The notes beneath the pieces are model-generated. The model was not told the DNA's origin and made no database searches. It saw nothing but the letters and a program-made list of their open reading frames with translations. 64,000 nucleotides of DNA from positions 5,580,001 to 5,644,000 of the forward strand of contig NZ_JAPEPZ010000001.1 in the NCBI RefSeq assembly GCF_026339875.1. The letters are read 5' to 3'. Each line of letters starts with the position of its first letter. Positions within the stretch are counted from its first letter, which is position 1. This document shows, piece by piece, positions 56,562-64,000 of the stretch. This stretch comes from Streptomyces sp. NBC_01571. Its GTDB lineage: Bacteria > Actinomycetota > Actinomycetes > Streptomycetales > Streptomycetaceae. A program made the position numbers and the translations under genes.

Positions 56562-58379
56562 ATGCCCGTCAACCCGCTGAACCGCCGGGAGTTCGTGAAG
56601 AAGTCCGCCGTCACCGGCGCGGCCGTGGCCGTCGCGGGGACGGTCGCGGCGACCCCGGCCCAGGCCGCGGGACGCAAGCCCGAGAAGAAGCCCCGTACCT
56701 GGTCGTTCTCCATCCTGGGCACCACCGACCTGCACAGCCACGTCTTCGACTGGGACTACTACACCGACGCGGCGTACACGGACAAGGCCGGCAACTCCGT
56801 GGGCGTCGCCCGGGTCGCCACCCTGGTCAAGCAGCAGCGGGCGGCGAAGGGCGCGGACCGGGTGCTGCTCGTGGACGCGGGTGACATCATCCAGGGGACC
56901 TCGCTCGCGTACTACTACGCCCGCGTCGACCCCATCACCGGCACCGGCGGCAAGCGCGGCCCGGTGCACCCGATGGCGATCGCCATGAACGCCATGAAGT
57001 ACGACGCCGCCGCGCTCGGCAACCACGAGTTCAACTACGGCATCGAGACCCTGCGCCGGTTCGAGAAGCAGTGCCACTTCCCGCTGCTCGGCGCCAACGC
57101 GCTGGATGCCAAGACGCTCCGGCCCGCCTTCCAGCCGTACACCGTCAAGCGGATCCGGGTCCCTGGCGCCCCGGACATCAAGGTCGGCATCCTGGGACTG
57201 ACCAACCCCGGGATCGCCCTGTGGGACAAGGACAACGTCGCCGGGAAGATGGCGTTCACGGGTCTCGTGGAGCAGGCGAAGAAGTACGTGCCGCGGATGC
57301 GCGCCCTCGGCTGCGACGTCGTGTTCCTCACCGACCACTCCGGCCTCGACGGGTCCTCCTCGTACGGCGACGAGCTCCCGTACGTCGAGAACGCCTCGAA
57401 CCTGGTCGCCGCGCAGGTACCCGGCATCGACGCCATCCTCGTCGGGCACACCCACACCGAGGTCTCCTCCTACACGGTCACCAACACCGAGACCGGCAAG
57501 GACGTCGTCCTGTCGGAGCCGTACTGCTACGGCATGCGGCTGACCGTCTTCGACTTCGAGCTGGAGCTCGCGCACGGCCAGTGGAAGGTGACGAGCACCA
57601 AGGCGCAGACCCTCAACAGCAACGCCGTCGCCGAGGACGCGGAGATCACCAAGCTCCTGGCGGCGGACCACGAGCTGGTCGTGAAGTACGTGAACACGCC
57701 CGTCGGCACCTGCACCGCCGACCTCTCCGCGGCGGAGGCGTGCTGGAAGGACGTGCCTGTCATGGACTTCATCCACCAGGTCCAGATGGCGGCCGTGGCC
57801 ACCGGCCTGTCGACGGCCGACGCGGCCCTCCCGCTCATCTCCGTCGCCGCGCCCTTCAGCCGTACGGCGGACATCCCGCAGGGCGACGTCACCATCCGGG
57901 ACGTGGCCGGGCTCTACATCTACGACAACACCCTCTACGGCAAGAAGCTCACGGGCGCCCAGCTGAAGGACTACCTGGAGTACGCGGCGAAGTACTACTA
58001 CCGGGTCCCGTCCGGCACGAAGGTGGACACCGCGACCCTCACCAACGCCAACAGCTTCTGGGACTACATGTACGACACCGCCGCGGGCGTCGACTACGAC
58101 ATCGACATCGCGCAGGCCGAGGGCTCCCGGATCAAGAACCTCAGCTACAAGGGCGCGGCGGTGGCCGACGACCAGGTCTTCGTGGTCGCCGTCAACAACT
58201 ACCGCGCCAACGGCGGCAGCGGTTACCCGCACATCGCGGCCGCCGACATCGCCTACAGCTCCACCAACGAGATCCGCCAGCTGATGATCGACTACGTCAC
58301 GTCCAAGGGCACGCTCGACCCGGCGGACTTCGCCGACGGCAACTGGAAGCTGACGCAGGACGGCACGCCGGTGTTCTGA
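56562..58379 (+). CDS. Tat-exported bifunctional metallophosphatase/5'-nucleotidase
   Basis: A 605-residue protein from ATG 56562. The N-terminus NRREFVKKSAVTGAAVAVAG is a Tat signal. The metallophosphatase domain has ILGTTDLHSHVF, VDAGDIIQG, LGNHEFNYG, TDHSG and ILVGHTHTE, giving the dinuclear metal ligands. The C-terminal 5'-nucleotidase domain includes VTIRDVAGLYIYDNTL, the YEYAAKYY-like segment, and NNYRANGGSGYPHI, the substrate-stacking region. It scavenges phosphate or nucleosides from extracellular nucleotides or cyclic nucleotides. Single-gene unit. Confidence 0.95.
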   Translation: MPVNPLNRREFVKKSAVTGAAVAVAGTVAATPAQAAGRKPEKKPRTWSFSILGTTDLHSHVFDWDYYTDAAYTDKAGNSVGVARVATLVKQQRAAKGADRVLLVDAGDIIQGTSLAYYYARVDPITGTGGKRGPVHPMAIAMNAMKYDAAALGNHEFNYGIETLRRFEKQCHFPLLGANALDAKTLRPAFQPYTVKRIRVPGAPDIKVGILGLTNPGIALWDKDNVAGKMAFTGLVEQAKKYVPRMRALGCDVVFLTDHSGLDGSSSYGDELPYVENASNLVAAQVPGIDAILVGHTHTEVSSYTVTNTETGKDVVLSEPYCYGMRLTVFDFELELAHGQWKVTSTKAQTLNSNAVAEDAEITKLLAADHELVVKYVNTPVGTCTADLSAAEACWKDVPVMDFIHQVQMAAVATGLSTADAALPLISVAAPFSRTADIPQGDVTIRDVAGLYIYDNTLYGKKLTGAQLKDYLEYAAKYYYRVPSGTKVDTATLTNANSFWDYMYDTAAGVDYDIDIAQAEGSRIKNLSYKGAAVADDQVFVVAVNNYRANGGSGYPHIAAADIAYSSTNEIRQLMIDYVTSKGTLDPADFADGNWKLTQDGTPVF

Positions 58380-58429
58380 GGCACCCGCGTCCCGCGTCGC
58401 GCCGGTGCCGTGCGCGGCCGGCCCGCGCG

Positions 58430-58468
58430 CCGCGGTCGGCGTCCCCCTGCCGGGGGCGTCGGCCGCGG
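58430..58468. terminator. Hairpin between the nucleotidase and sortase genes
   Basis: CCGCGGTCGGCGTCCCC can pair, with G-U pairs and minor mismatches, with GGGGGCGTCGGCCGCGG around a short loop between convergent genes. Confidence 0.5.
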
Positions 58469-58477
58469 AGGCGCCGT

Positions 58478-59143
58478 TCAGACGAGGTGGGCGAAGACCA
58501 CCAGGTTCTCGGTGTAGTCCTTCGCGGTGTGGTCGTAGTCACCGGCGCAGGTGATCAGCCGGACCTGGGCCTGCGGGGTGTCGGCGTACACGCGATCGTT
58601 GGGGAAGTGGTCCTTCTCGAAGGTCTCGGCGTCGTCGACGACGAAGGACGCCGTGAGGCCGTCGGCCTTCTCCACCCTGAAGGTGTCCCCCTTCTTGAGC
58701 GAGCTGAGTCTCGCGAACACGGCCGGCGAGGTCTTCGTGTCCACGTGCCCGGCGACGATCGAGGTTCCCGCCTCCCCCGGGGTCACTCCGTCGGCGTACC
58801 AGCCGACCATGTTCACGTTGTCCGCGGGCGGAGGGTTGAGGTGGCCCTTCGCGTCGACGGAGAGGGCCGTGAAGGGCGCGTCCACCCCGATCTTCGGGAT
58901 GACCAGCCGGGTCGGCGCGGACGACGGCAGGTGCTTGCCCGGAACCGGGCTCGACCACGGCATGAGTGCGGCCGCGTCGTGAGGTGTCCGGGAGTCGTCG
59001 GTCGGCTTGGGGTGGCCGCCGAACACGCCCAGCACCAGAAGCAGGATTCCGGCGCACCAGACGCTGAACGGCACGCCGGGACGGGAGCCCTGCTGTTGCG
59101 GCACGGACTCGGTCACGCCAGGGGAGGACAGCCGGGCTGTCAT
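58478..59143 (-). CDS. Class F-type sortase
   Basis: A 221-residue protein from ATG 59143, with GAGGTGG 5 nt upstream. A single N-terminal membrane helix (FSVWCAGILLLVLGVFGG) precedes a sortase barrel: RLVIPKIGVDAPFTAL, GWYADGVTPGEAGTSIVAGHVDT with catalytic His133, and VRLITCAGDYD with catalytic Cys199. After the cysteine the family commonly has an arginine near the last strand; here the segment reads DYTENLVVFAHL. The adjacent upstream gene on the same strand encodes a likely wall-anchored substrate, 118 bp away. Confidence 0.88.
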   Translation of the reverse strand: MTARLSSPGVTESVPQQQGSRPGVPFSVWCAGILLLVLGVFGGHPKPTDDSRTPHDAAALMPWSSPVPGKHLPSSAPTRLVIPKIGVDAPFTALSVDAKGHLNPPPADNVNMVGWYADGVTPGEAGTSIVAGHVDTKTSPAVFARLSSLKKGDTFRVEKADGLTASFVVDDAETFEKDHFPNDRVYADTPQAQVRLITCAGDYDHTAKDYTENLVVFAHLV

Positions 59144-59261
59144 CGGAACCACCTCACTAGGGCACTGCAGCGGAGCGGGTACAGCACGCGGGCAACCCGG
59201 CCGGGCCGTCACGACGGGGATGACCCGCGGCGGCCTCGGCCGATAGGACGCCGGACGCCGG

Positions 59262-60119
59262 TCAGGACATGCCGCCCGCCGCACTCCTGCGACGCAGCAC
59301 GTACACGCCCGCCGCGGCGAGTGTCAGGACCGCGAGGCCGCCGGCCGTGACGCTCTTTCCGGCGAGCGCGCCGCCGCCGGTGTGCATGCCGCCGTTCGGC
59401 TTGTCGCTGCCCGACTCGTTGCCGCCGTTGTCGTACCCGGTGCCTGCGTTGTCGCGACCGTTGCCGTTGCCGTTCCCGTTGCCTCCGTTGTCGCGGCCGG
59501 AACCGTCGCCGTTCCCGGTGCCTGCGTTGTCGCGACCGTTGCCGTTGCCGTTCCCGTTGCCTCCGTTGTCGCGGCCGGAACCGTTGCCGTTGCCGTTGCC
59601 GTTGCCGCCGTTGTCGTTCTTGTAGGTCTCCGGGTTGAACTTCGCGTCGTCCTTGTTCCAGTCGTCGCTCTTCAGCATGCTGAGCGCGCCGCCGCCGGTG
59701 TGCATGCCGCCCCGGGGCTTGTCGTGGTCGGAGCCCTCGCCACCACGGCCGGAGTCGCCACCGCGGTCGGAGTCGCCACCGCGGTCGGAGTCGCCGCCAC
59801 GGTCGGAGTCGCCGCCACGGTCGGAGTCCCCGCCCCAGTCGGAGTCGCCCTCCTCGCCCTGGTCGTCGCCCTTCACCTTGGTGTGCGTGCCGCCCTTCAC
59901 CGTGGCGAGCGGGCCGATCTTCACCTTGTTCAGCGCGCCGCCGCCGGTGTGCATGCCACCGTTGGGCCTGTCGTGCCTGCTGCCGTCGTCCTGTTCGTTG
60001 CTGTAGGAGGAGTCGTCGTGGCCACCGTCGCCCGCCGTGGCGGCAAAGGCGCCAGGAGCGGCAATCGCGAGGGCGGCCGTGGCCGTCGCGGTAGCGAGAA
60101 GCATGCGGGCAGAACGCAT
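59262..60119 (-). CDS. Repeat-rich secreted wall protein with three GGMHTGGGAL motifs
   Basis: A 285-residue protein from ATG 60119, with GGAAGGACTC upstream. The signal peptide is 1 to about 28. Three copies of the motif (R/K)P-x-GGMHTGGGAL lie at about 51-63, 135-146 and 240-252. Between them are acidic GGDSDR repeats and Asn/Gly repeats such as GNGNGNGRDN. The last motif is followed at once by a hydrophobic helix (VTAGGLAVLTLAAAGVYVL) and RRRSAAGG, the layout of a sortase sorting signal but without LPxTG or LAxTG. The neighbouring sortase gene supports surface anchoring (inference). Confidence 0.8.
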   Translation of the reverse strand: MRSARMLLATATATAALAIAAPGAFAATAGDGGHDDSSYSNEQDDGSRHDRPNGGMHTGGGALNKVKIGPLATVKGGTHTKVKGDDQGEEGDSDWGGDSDRGGDSDRGGDSDRGGDSDRGGDSGRGGEGSDHDKPRGGMHTGGGALSMLKSDDWNKDDAKFNPETYKNDNGGNGNGNGNGSGRDNGGNGNGNGNGRDNAGTGNGDGSGRDNGGNGNGNGNGRDNAGTGYDNGGNESGSDKPNGGMHTGGGALAGKSVTAGGLAVLTLAAAGVYVLRRRSAAGGMS

Positions 60120-60827
60120 TGTCGAGTCCTTCCGTCGCAGCCGAGCCGCTGACACTTTGTCAGCACGTGGGGAACCCGACCCCGACGTGATCCACCGTCA
60201 GCCCCTCCCGGCCCGCTCACCACTCGAGCCGCGCAACCGGCGCAGGTCCCGGCGCCGCCCGACAGGCGCCCCGAAGCCGCCCTGGACCCGGCCGAACCAC
60301 TCTGACCTGCTACTTCATCGTGGACCATCCCCCAGGTCCCACACCGGTCCGGGCCCAGACACAACCCGATCGGGCGCAACACGACTGCGCGCGGCCGGTG
60401 AACCGTCAGCCGGTCCCGCCCGGCCTCGGACCGCCTCGCCCGGGGGGAACGGACGGCCGTCAGGGCGCCCTGGCGAGGGCTCCCGCCCCGGGCACATCCG
60501 GCATCCGGGCACATGCGGCATCCGTGCGCGTAGGGCAGCCGGGCACATGCGGCATCCGGGCGGAGCTGGGGCCGGGAGGGGCCGGTCCGAAACCGGGCCG
60601 GGGCCGGAAGCGGGCCGCGGCGAGGCGAAGGAGGCCAGGGCGCGGTAGGGCCGTGCCGCGAGTGATCGAAGGACGGGGGGAGCGGCCCTACGCCTCGCGG
60701 GCGTGGAGGGGCGGCCGTACGAGCCTCGCGGGCGCGGAGGGGCGGCCGAGGGTGTACGGGGCCGGTGTGCGGCGTGCCGGGGCGAGGGGTACCGAGGAGG
60801 CCGCCAGGGGGGACGCGCGGAGCGGGC
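60120..60827. other. About 710-bp intergenic region with a tandem repeat
   Basis: No gene supported on either strand. It contains the promoter of the wall protein gene at its left side, a four-unit 17-bp repeat at 60490-60557, and repeated GGGGCGGCC(G/T) stretches around 60710-60750. The reading frames that cross it have no protein-like composition. Confidence 0.5.
60490..60557. repeat. Four tandem 17-bp repeats
   Basis: Units start at 60490, 60507, 60524 and 60541, consensus GGGCACATGCGGCATCC. Units 2 and 4 are identical, unit 1 differs by one base, and unit 3 is diverged (about 11 of 17). Confidence 0.9.
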
Positions 60828-60851
60828 CCCACCCCGGCCGGCCGGGGTGGG
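60828..60851 (-). terminator. Perfect GC palindrome, terminator
   Basis: CCCACCCCGGCC joined directly to GGCCGGGGTGGG, immediately past the stop codon of the minus-strand gene at 60854. Confidence 0.75.
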
Positions 60852-60853
60852 CC

Positions 60854-61504
60854 TCAGCTGAAGATGATCATTGAGCCCTGGGCGAGGCTCCGGGTCGCCG
60901 CCGCGTGCAGACCCAGCCAGACGTGCCGCTCACGGGCGAAGGGGCTCGCGTCGTAGGGGGCGGGGGCGGCCGGCTCCTCCAGCTCCGTGGGGGCCGTCGG
61001 CGCCTGCGGTGCGGCCGGCGGATTGGCCGGGTCGATGCCGATCGAAGGGGCCACGAACTCGAGCTCGCGCAGCAGCGTCTGGGAGGACCCCAGCGGGCCG
61101 CCCCCGGCGAGGAGCTCGTCGTTGGCGAGCGGATGCGGGAAGTCGACCGGTACGTACGCGCCCGCGTGGTCGTAGTGCCAGACGAGGTGCGACTGCTGGG
61201 CGTTCGTCTGGAACATCTCCAGCAACTGCTCGTAGTCGCCGCCCAGTTCGTCCACCGGGGTGACCGCGAGACCGCACATCTGCAGCAGGTACGCCCGGCG
61301 CAGGAAGTGCAGGGCGTCGTAGTCGAAGCCCGCGACCGGGGCGACGTCGCCGGACAGCCCAGGCATGTAGGCGTACACGGGGACCGGCGGGAGCCCGGCC
61401 TCGCCCAGCACCTTGTCGTACAGCGCCAGTTCCTCGGCGAACGGGTTGTCGGGGGTGTGGCACAGCACGTCGACGAGCGGGACAAGCCACAGGTCACAGG
61501 CCAA
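60854..61504 (-). CDS. Conserved hypothetical protein
   Basis: A 216-residue soluble protein starting at TTG 61504, supported by AGGAGCC 8 nt upstream. Recognisable segments are DLWLVPLVDVLCHTPDNPF, PVYAYMPGLSGDVAPVAGFD, FLRRAYLLQMCGLAVTPVDELGG and VWHYDHAGAYVPVDF. A Pro/Ala-rich linker (about 155-180) precedes a final helix. I recall actinomycete homologues of unknown function but cannot name a domain. It lies 66 bp downstream of the glycosyltransferase on the same strand, probably one operon. Confidence 0.75.
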   Translation of the reverse strand: MACDLWLVPLVDVLCHTPDNPFAEELALYDKVLGEAGLPPVPVYAYMPGLSGDVAPVAGFDYDALHFLRRAYLLQMCGLAVTPVDELGGDYEQLLEMFQTNAQQSHLVWHYDHAGAYVPVDFPHPLANDELLAGGGPLGSSQTLLRELEFVAPSIGIDPANPPAAPQAPTAPTELEEPAAPAPYDASPFARERHVWLGLHAAATRSLAQGSMIIFS

Positions 61505-61570
61505 CAGACGGCTCCTCTAGCTCCTGGGGAAGCACGGTGGTCAGGGAAGCGTAATGCGTGGGACCCGTCC

Positions 61571-64000
61571 TCAGTCCCCCTCGTGCAGATCCCATACCCA
61601 GACCCCGTGCACCCACGTGCCGGGGTGGCCCACCAGCTTGTCCACGGCCTCCCGCAGCTCGTTCTGGTGCGGCTGCGGGACCAGCACCAGCGCGCCCGCC
61701 TTCCAGTACGCGAAATCGGCGCGGGCCTGCGCCTGCCAGTTCTTGCCGATCACGGGGACCTTGCCCGAGTACCGCACGTCGCGCAGCATGTTGGACGTGT
61801 AGCGGGGCGAGGCGCCGTAGATACCGATGTGATCGGGGCCGTAGGGGCCGTTGAAATACCCGCCGGGCAGGGGGAAGCCGAGGCCCGCCGCCGTCTGCCA
61901 GTGCAGCGCCTCCGCGTCGCCCGGGTCCGGCAGCGGCACCGGCACCAGGGACTCGCCCCTGGCCGGGTCGACGTACGCCCGCCACGTTCCGTCGGTGAAG
62001 AAGGCGGGGGCCGGCGCCCGGTCGACCGTCTTCAGGGGCGCCGGGACGAGAGGGAGCAGCGCGGCGGCGACGGCCAGCGCGCCGAAGTACTGGGTGGCGG
62101 CGCCGCGGGCGCTCAGCAGCCGCTCGATCGCGACCGCCACCAGCATGCCCAGGACGGGCGCGCAGATCATCGCGACCCGTCCCTCGATGACGGACTCGAA
62201 GAGGGGTTTGCCGGACAGCAGCGCCCAGGGGCCGGGCAGCACGATGTCGGTCGTCGGAATGCGGAACTTCGGGCCCAGTGAGAGCATGGCCGAGGCCAGT
62301 GCCGTGAAGGCGAGGGCCTTGACGAGCGCCCGCTCCCAGAGCCGTACGACGACCGCGAAGGCGAGCACGACCAGCGGCCATCCGTAGAAGGCGTTCTGCT
62401 CGGTGGGATTGAGCGAGAGTGCGCCCGCGCTCCCGGCGTTCCCCGCGAGCAGCGAGCGCTCGGCGAAGGAGAGGAGCGCGAGAGGGCTGTTGCCGGCGTT
62501 GTCGCCGTGGAGCACGCTCCCGTAGCTCTGCGGCCCCGCGAACTGCCAGTACAGCGGGAACGCGACGATCGGCAGGCACACGGCCCCCGCGACCGCCAGC
62601 CCGCTCAGCAGTGGACGCCACGCCGCCCTGGCGACATCGCGTCGGACGAGCCCGTAGCCGAGCGCGAACAGCGCCATGCCCATCGACGCGAGCAGCAGGG
62701 GCTCCTCGCCGAGGAAGATCTGGTACGTCGCCATCAGGCCGAGCACGATCCCGTCCCGGACGACCCGGGTGCCGGCGCACAGACGTAGCGCACGGTCGAC
62801 GAGCAGCGGGACCATGAACAGGATCACGAAGTTCGGGTGCGCGTTGGCGTGGCTGACCATCGGCGGGGCGAAGGCGGCCAGCGCGGCGCCGACGAACGCG
62901 GCGCCCCGGTGTCCCACGACCCGTTTGACGATCAGCCAGTACCAGGCGGCGCCGGTGGCGGCCAGTCCCAGCGTCATGACGAGACTGAGCGCGATCGCCG
63001 GGCCGAAGAGCAGGGTGATCGGCGCGAAGGGGACGGACAGGCCCAGCATGACCGTGTTGGCCATGAGGTTCACGCCGTCCGGGAAGCCCTGGAGGGTGGT
63101 GAAGAGCGGGTTGTGGAGATGGCGGATGTTGTCCGCCGTGACCGCGAAGAACCACTCCCACTGGTTCTGGTCCTGGAGCGAGTCCGGGAGGTAGCGGCCG
63201 TTCGGGTCCGCCCAGCGGCCGGAGTAGAGGGCGACCGCCATGAGGAGGAAGAGCGAGACCGCGAGGAGGTCCGCGGGGCGGACGGAGCGGGCCTTGAGGA
63301 GGGTCAGTTCGGCGAGGACGCGGCCGTAGTCGAGGGGCCGTACCTTCGAGCCGGGCTGGTGGGACCAGCGGACCGGGACCTCCGCCACCGGCCAGCCCGA
63401 GCGGCGGAAGTGCTGGAGCACCTCGACGTCGATGCCCCAGCCGTTGAGCCGCGACGCTCCGAACGCCTCCCGTGCCCGCTCCCCGTCGAAGAGCTTGAAC
63501 CCGCACTGGGTGTCGCGTATGCCGGGCACCGCGACCCTGCGTATCAGGAAGTTCCCGGCGCGGCCGAGCAGCTCGCGCAGCCGGTGCTGGTGCGTGTCTA
63601 TCGTGGCGCCGGGCGTGGCCCGTGACCCGATCGCGGCGGCGTGGTCCTCGCCGAGCGCCTTGTCGAGCAGCTCCAGCTCCTCGATCGGCGCGGCCAGGTC
63701 GGCGTCCGTGACGAGGACGCGGCGGCCGTACGAGGCGAGGACGCCCAGGCGCAGGGCGTGGCCCTTGCCGCGGTTGCGGGGGCTGGTGACGAGCTGGACG
63801 CGGGATTCGCGGGCGGAGACGGCCGTGACGACGTCCCTCGTGCCGTCGGTGGAGCCGTCGTCCACGACGATCAGCTCCCACCTGCCGAAACGGCTCTCGT
63901 TGTCCCGCAGGTGCGTGATGATCGCGTCGAGCGTCGGGGCGAGCCGCCGCTCCTCGTTGTAGGCGGGGACGACGACCGACAGGTCGATGGCAGGGGCCGG
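61571..64000 (-). CDS. GT2 glycosyltransferase fused to a GT-C-like membrane domain (start outside window)
   Basis: At least 809 residues are visible; the 5' end lies beyond 64000. The visible N-terminus reads IDLSVVVPAYNEERRLAPTL, then WELIVVDDGSTDGTRDVV, RNRGKGHALRLGVL and VLVTDADLAAPIEELELL, a GT2 fold of the polyprenyl-phosphate glucose/mannose synthase type (ALG5/DPM-like). From about residue 265 the protein becomes membrane-embedded with ten or more helices and periplasmic loops, like GT-C transferases. One protein could therefore make a lipid-linked sugar and use it. The sugar and acceptor are unknown. Confidence 0.85.
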   Translation of the reverse strand, partial: PAPAIDLSVVVPAYNEERRLAPTLDAIITHLRDNESRFGRWELIVVDDGSTDGTRDVVTAVSARESRVQLVTSPRNRGKGHALRLGVLASYGRRVLVTDADLAAPIEELELLDKALGEDHAAAIGSRATPGATIDTHQHRLRELLGRAGNFLIRRVAVPGIRDTQCGFKLFDGERAREAFGASRLNGWGIDVEVLQHFRRSGWPVAEVPVRWSHQPGSKVRPLDYGRVLAELTLLKARSVRPADLLAVSLFLLMAVALYSGRWADPNGRYLPDSLQDQNQWEWFFAVTADNIRHLHNPLFTTLQGFPDGVNLMANTVMLGLSVPFAPITLLFGPAIALSLVMTLGLAATGAAWYWLIVKRVVGHRGAAFVGAALAAFAPPMVSHANAHPNFVILFMVPLLVDRALRLCAGTRVVRDGIVLGLMATYQIFLGEEPLLLASMGMALFALGYGLVRRDVARAAWRPLLSGLAVAGAVCLPIVAFPLYWQFAGPQSYGSVLHGDNAGNSPLALLSFAERSLLAGNAGSAGALSLNPTEQNAFYGWPLVVLAFAVVVRLWERALVKALAFTALASAMLSLGPKFRIPTTDIVLPGPWALLSGKPLFESVIEGRVAMICAPVLGMLVAVAIERLLSARGAATQYFGALAVAAALLPLVPAPLKTVDRAPAPAFFTDGTWRAYVDPARGESLVPVPLPDPGDAEALHWQTAAGLGFPLPGGYFNGPYGPDHIGIYGASPRYTSNMLRDVRYSGKVPVIGKNWQAQARADFAYWKAGALVLVPQPHQNELREAVDKLVGHPGTWVHGVWVWDLHEGD

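Overview
The window is high-GC actinobacterial DNA, almost certainly a Streptomyces chromosome. The signs are strong G/C bias at third codon positions, many GTG and TTG starts, HspR/HAIR heat-shock control, DUF397/XRE pairs, a class F-type sortase, and a gene order (dcd, dnaK-grpE-dnaJ-hspR, clpB, pyrE, fba, kynA-kynU, purA) that I recall from Streptomyces core chromosomes. No plasmid or phage backbone is present, only a decayed integrative element at the left end.

Left end (1-3.4 kb): an IS3-family transposase fragment abuts the C-terminal end of a RepSA-type replication gene. Both lie beside the 3' end of a tRNA-Gly gene, which looks like the remains of an actinomycete integrative and conjugative element at its attachment site. 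Core genes follow: a small Cys-rich protein, dCTP deaminase, a phosphoribosyltransferase and a secreted small protein. 3.5-8.1 kb is accessory: a large ATPase-type LuxR regulator faces a secreted protein made almost entirely of polyasparagine blocks, and a frameshifted second Asn-rich gene lies beyond it. 8.2-13.6 kb holds a Yip1-type membrane protein, a secreted FG-GAP beta-propeller and an HdrD-like membrane iron-sulfur oxidoreductase.

13.8-19.2 kb: a degenerate WecA/MraY-like protein precedes the dnaK operon, which has a perfect HAIR operator and ends with its own repressor, hspR. A sugar-binding lipoprotein follows. 22.3-25.0 kb is the most unusual island. Two paralogous LuxR/TrmB-like regulators sit tail to tail. 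Divergent from the second is a two-gene unit: a secreted 73-residue precursor with an exact VLADSHWPA repeat, then a 111-residue Rieske-like protein whose two metal-binding histidines both appear as arginines. clpB (25.7-28.3 kb) has its own HAIR box and five tandem 13-14 bp leader repeats.

28.6-41.2 kb is mostly housekeeping: YbjN protein, PIG-V-like mannosyltransferase, aminotransferase, DUF2617 plus membrane spermidine synthase-like protein, SRPBCC protein, aldose epimerase, pyrE, fba, an MFS exporter and a DUF3151 protein. 41.3-45.2 kb is a tryptophan-to-anthranilate (kynurenine) module: kynA-kynU, a TetR regulator and an alpha/beta hydrolase that may supply the formamidase step. A two-component system, a P450, an ABC exporter with a divergent MarR-like regulator, a degenerate diacylglycerol-kinase-like protein and purA follow. 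The right end holds an XRE/DUF397 pair, a Tat-exported 5'-nucleotidase, a sortase beside a repeat-rich wall protein that carries GGMHTGGGAL three times, and a GT2/GT-C fusion that runs off the window.
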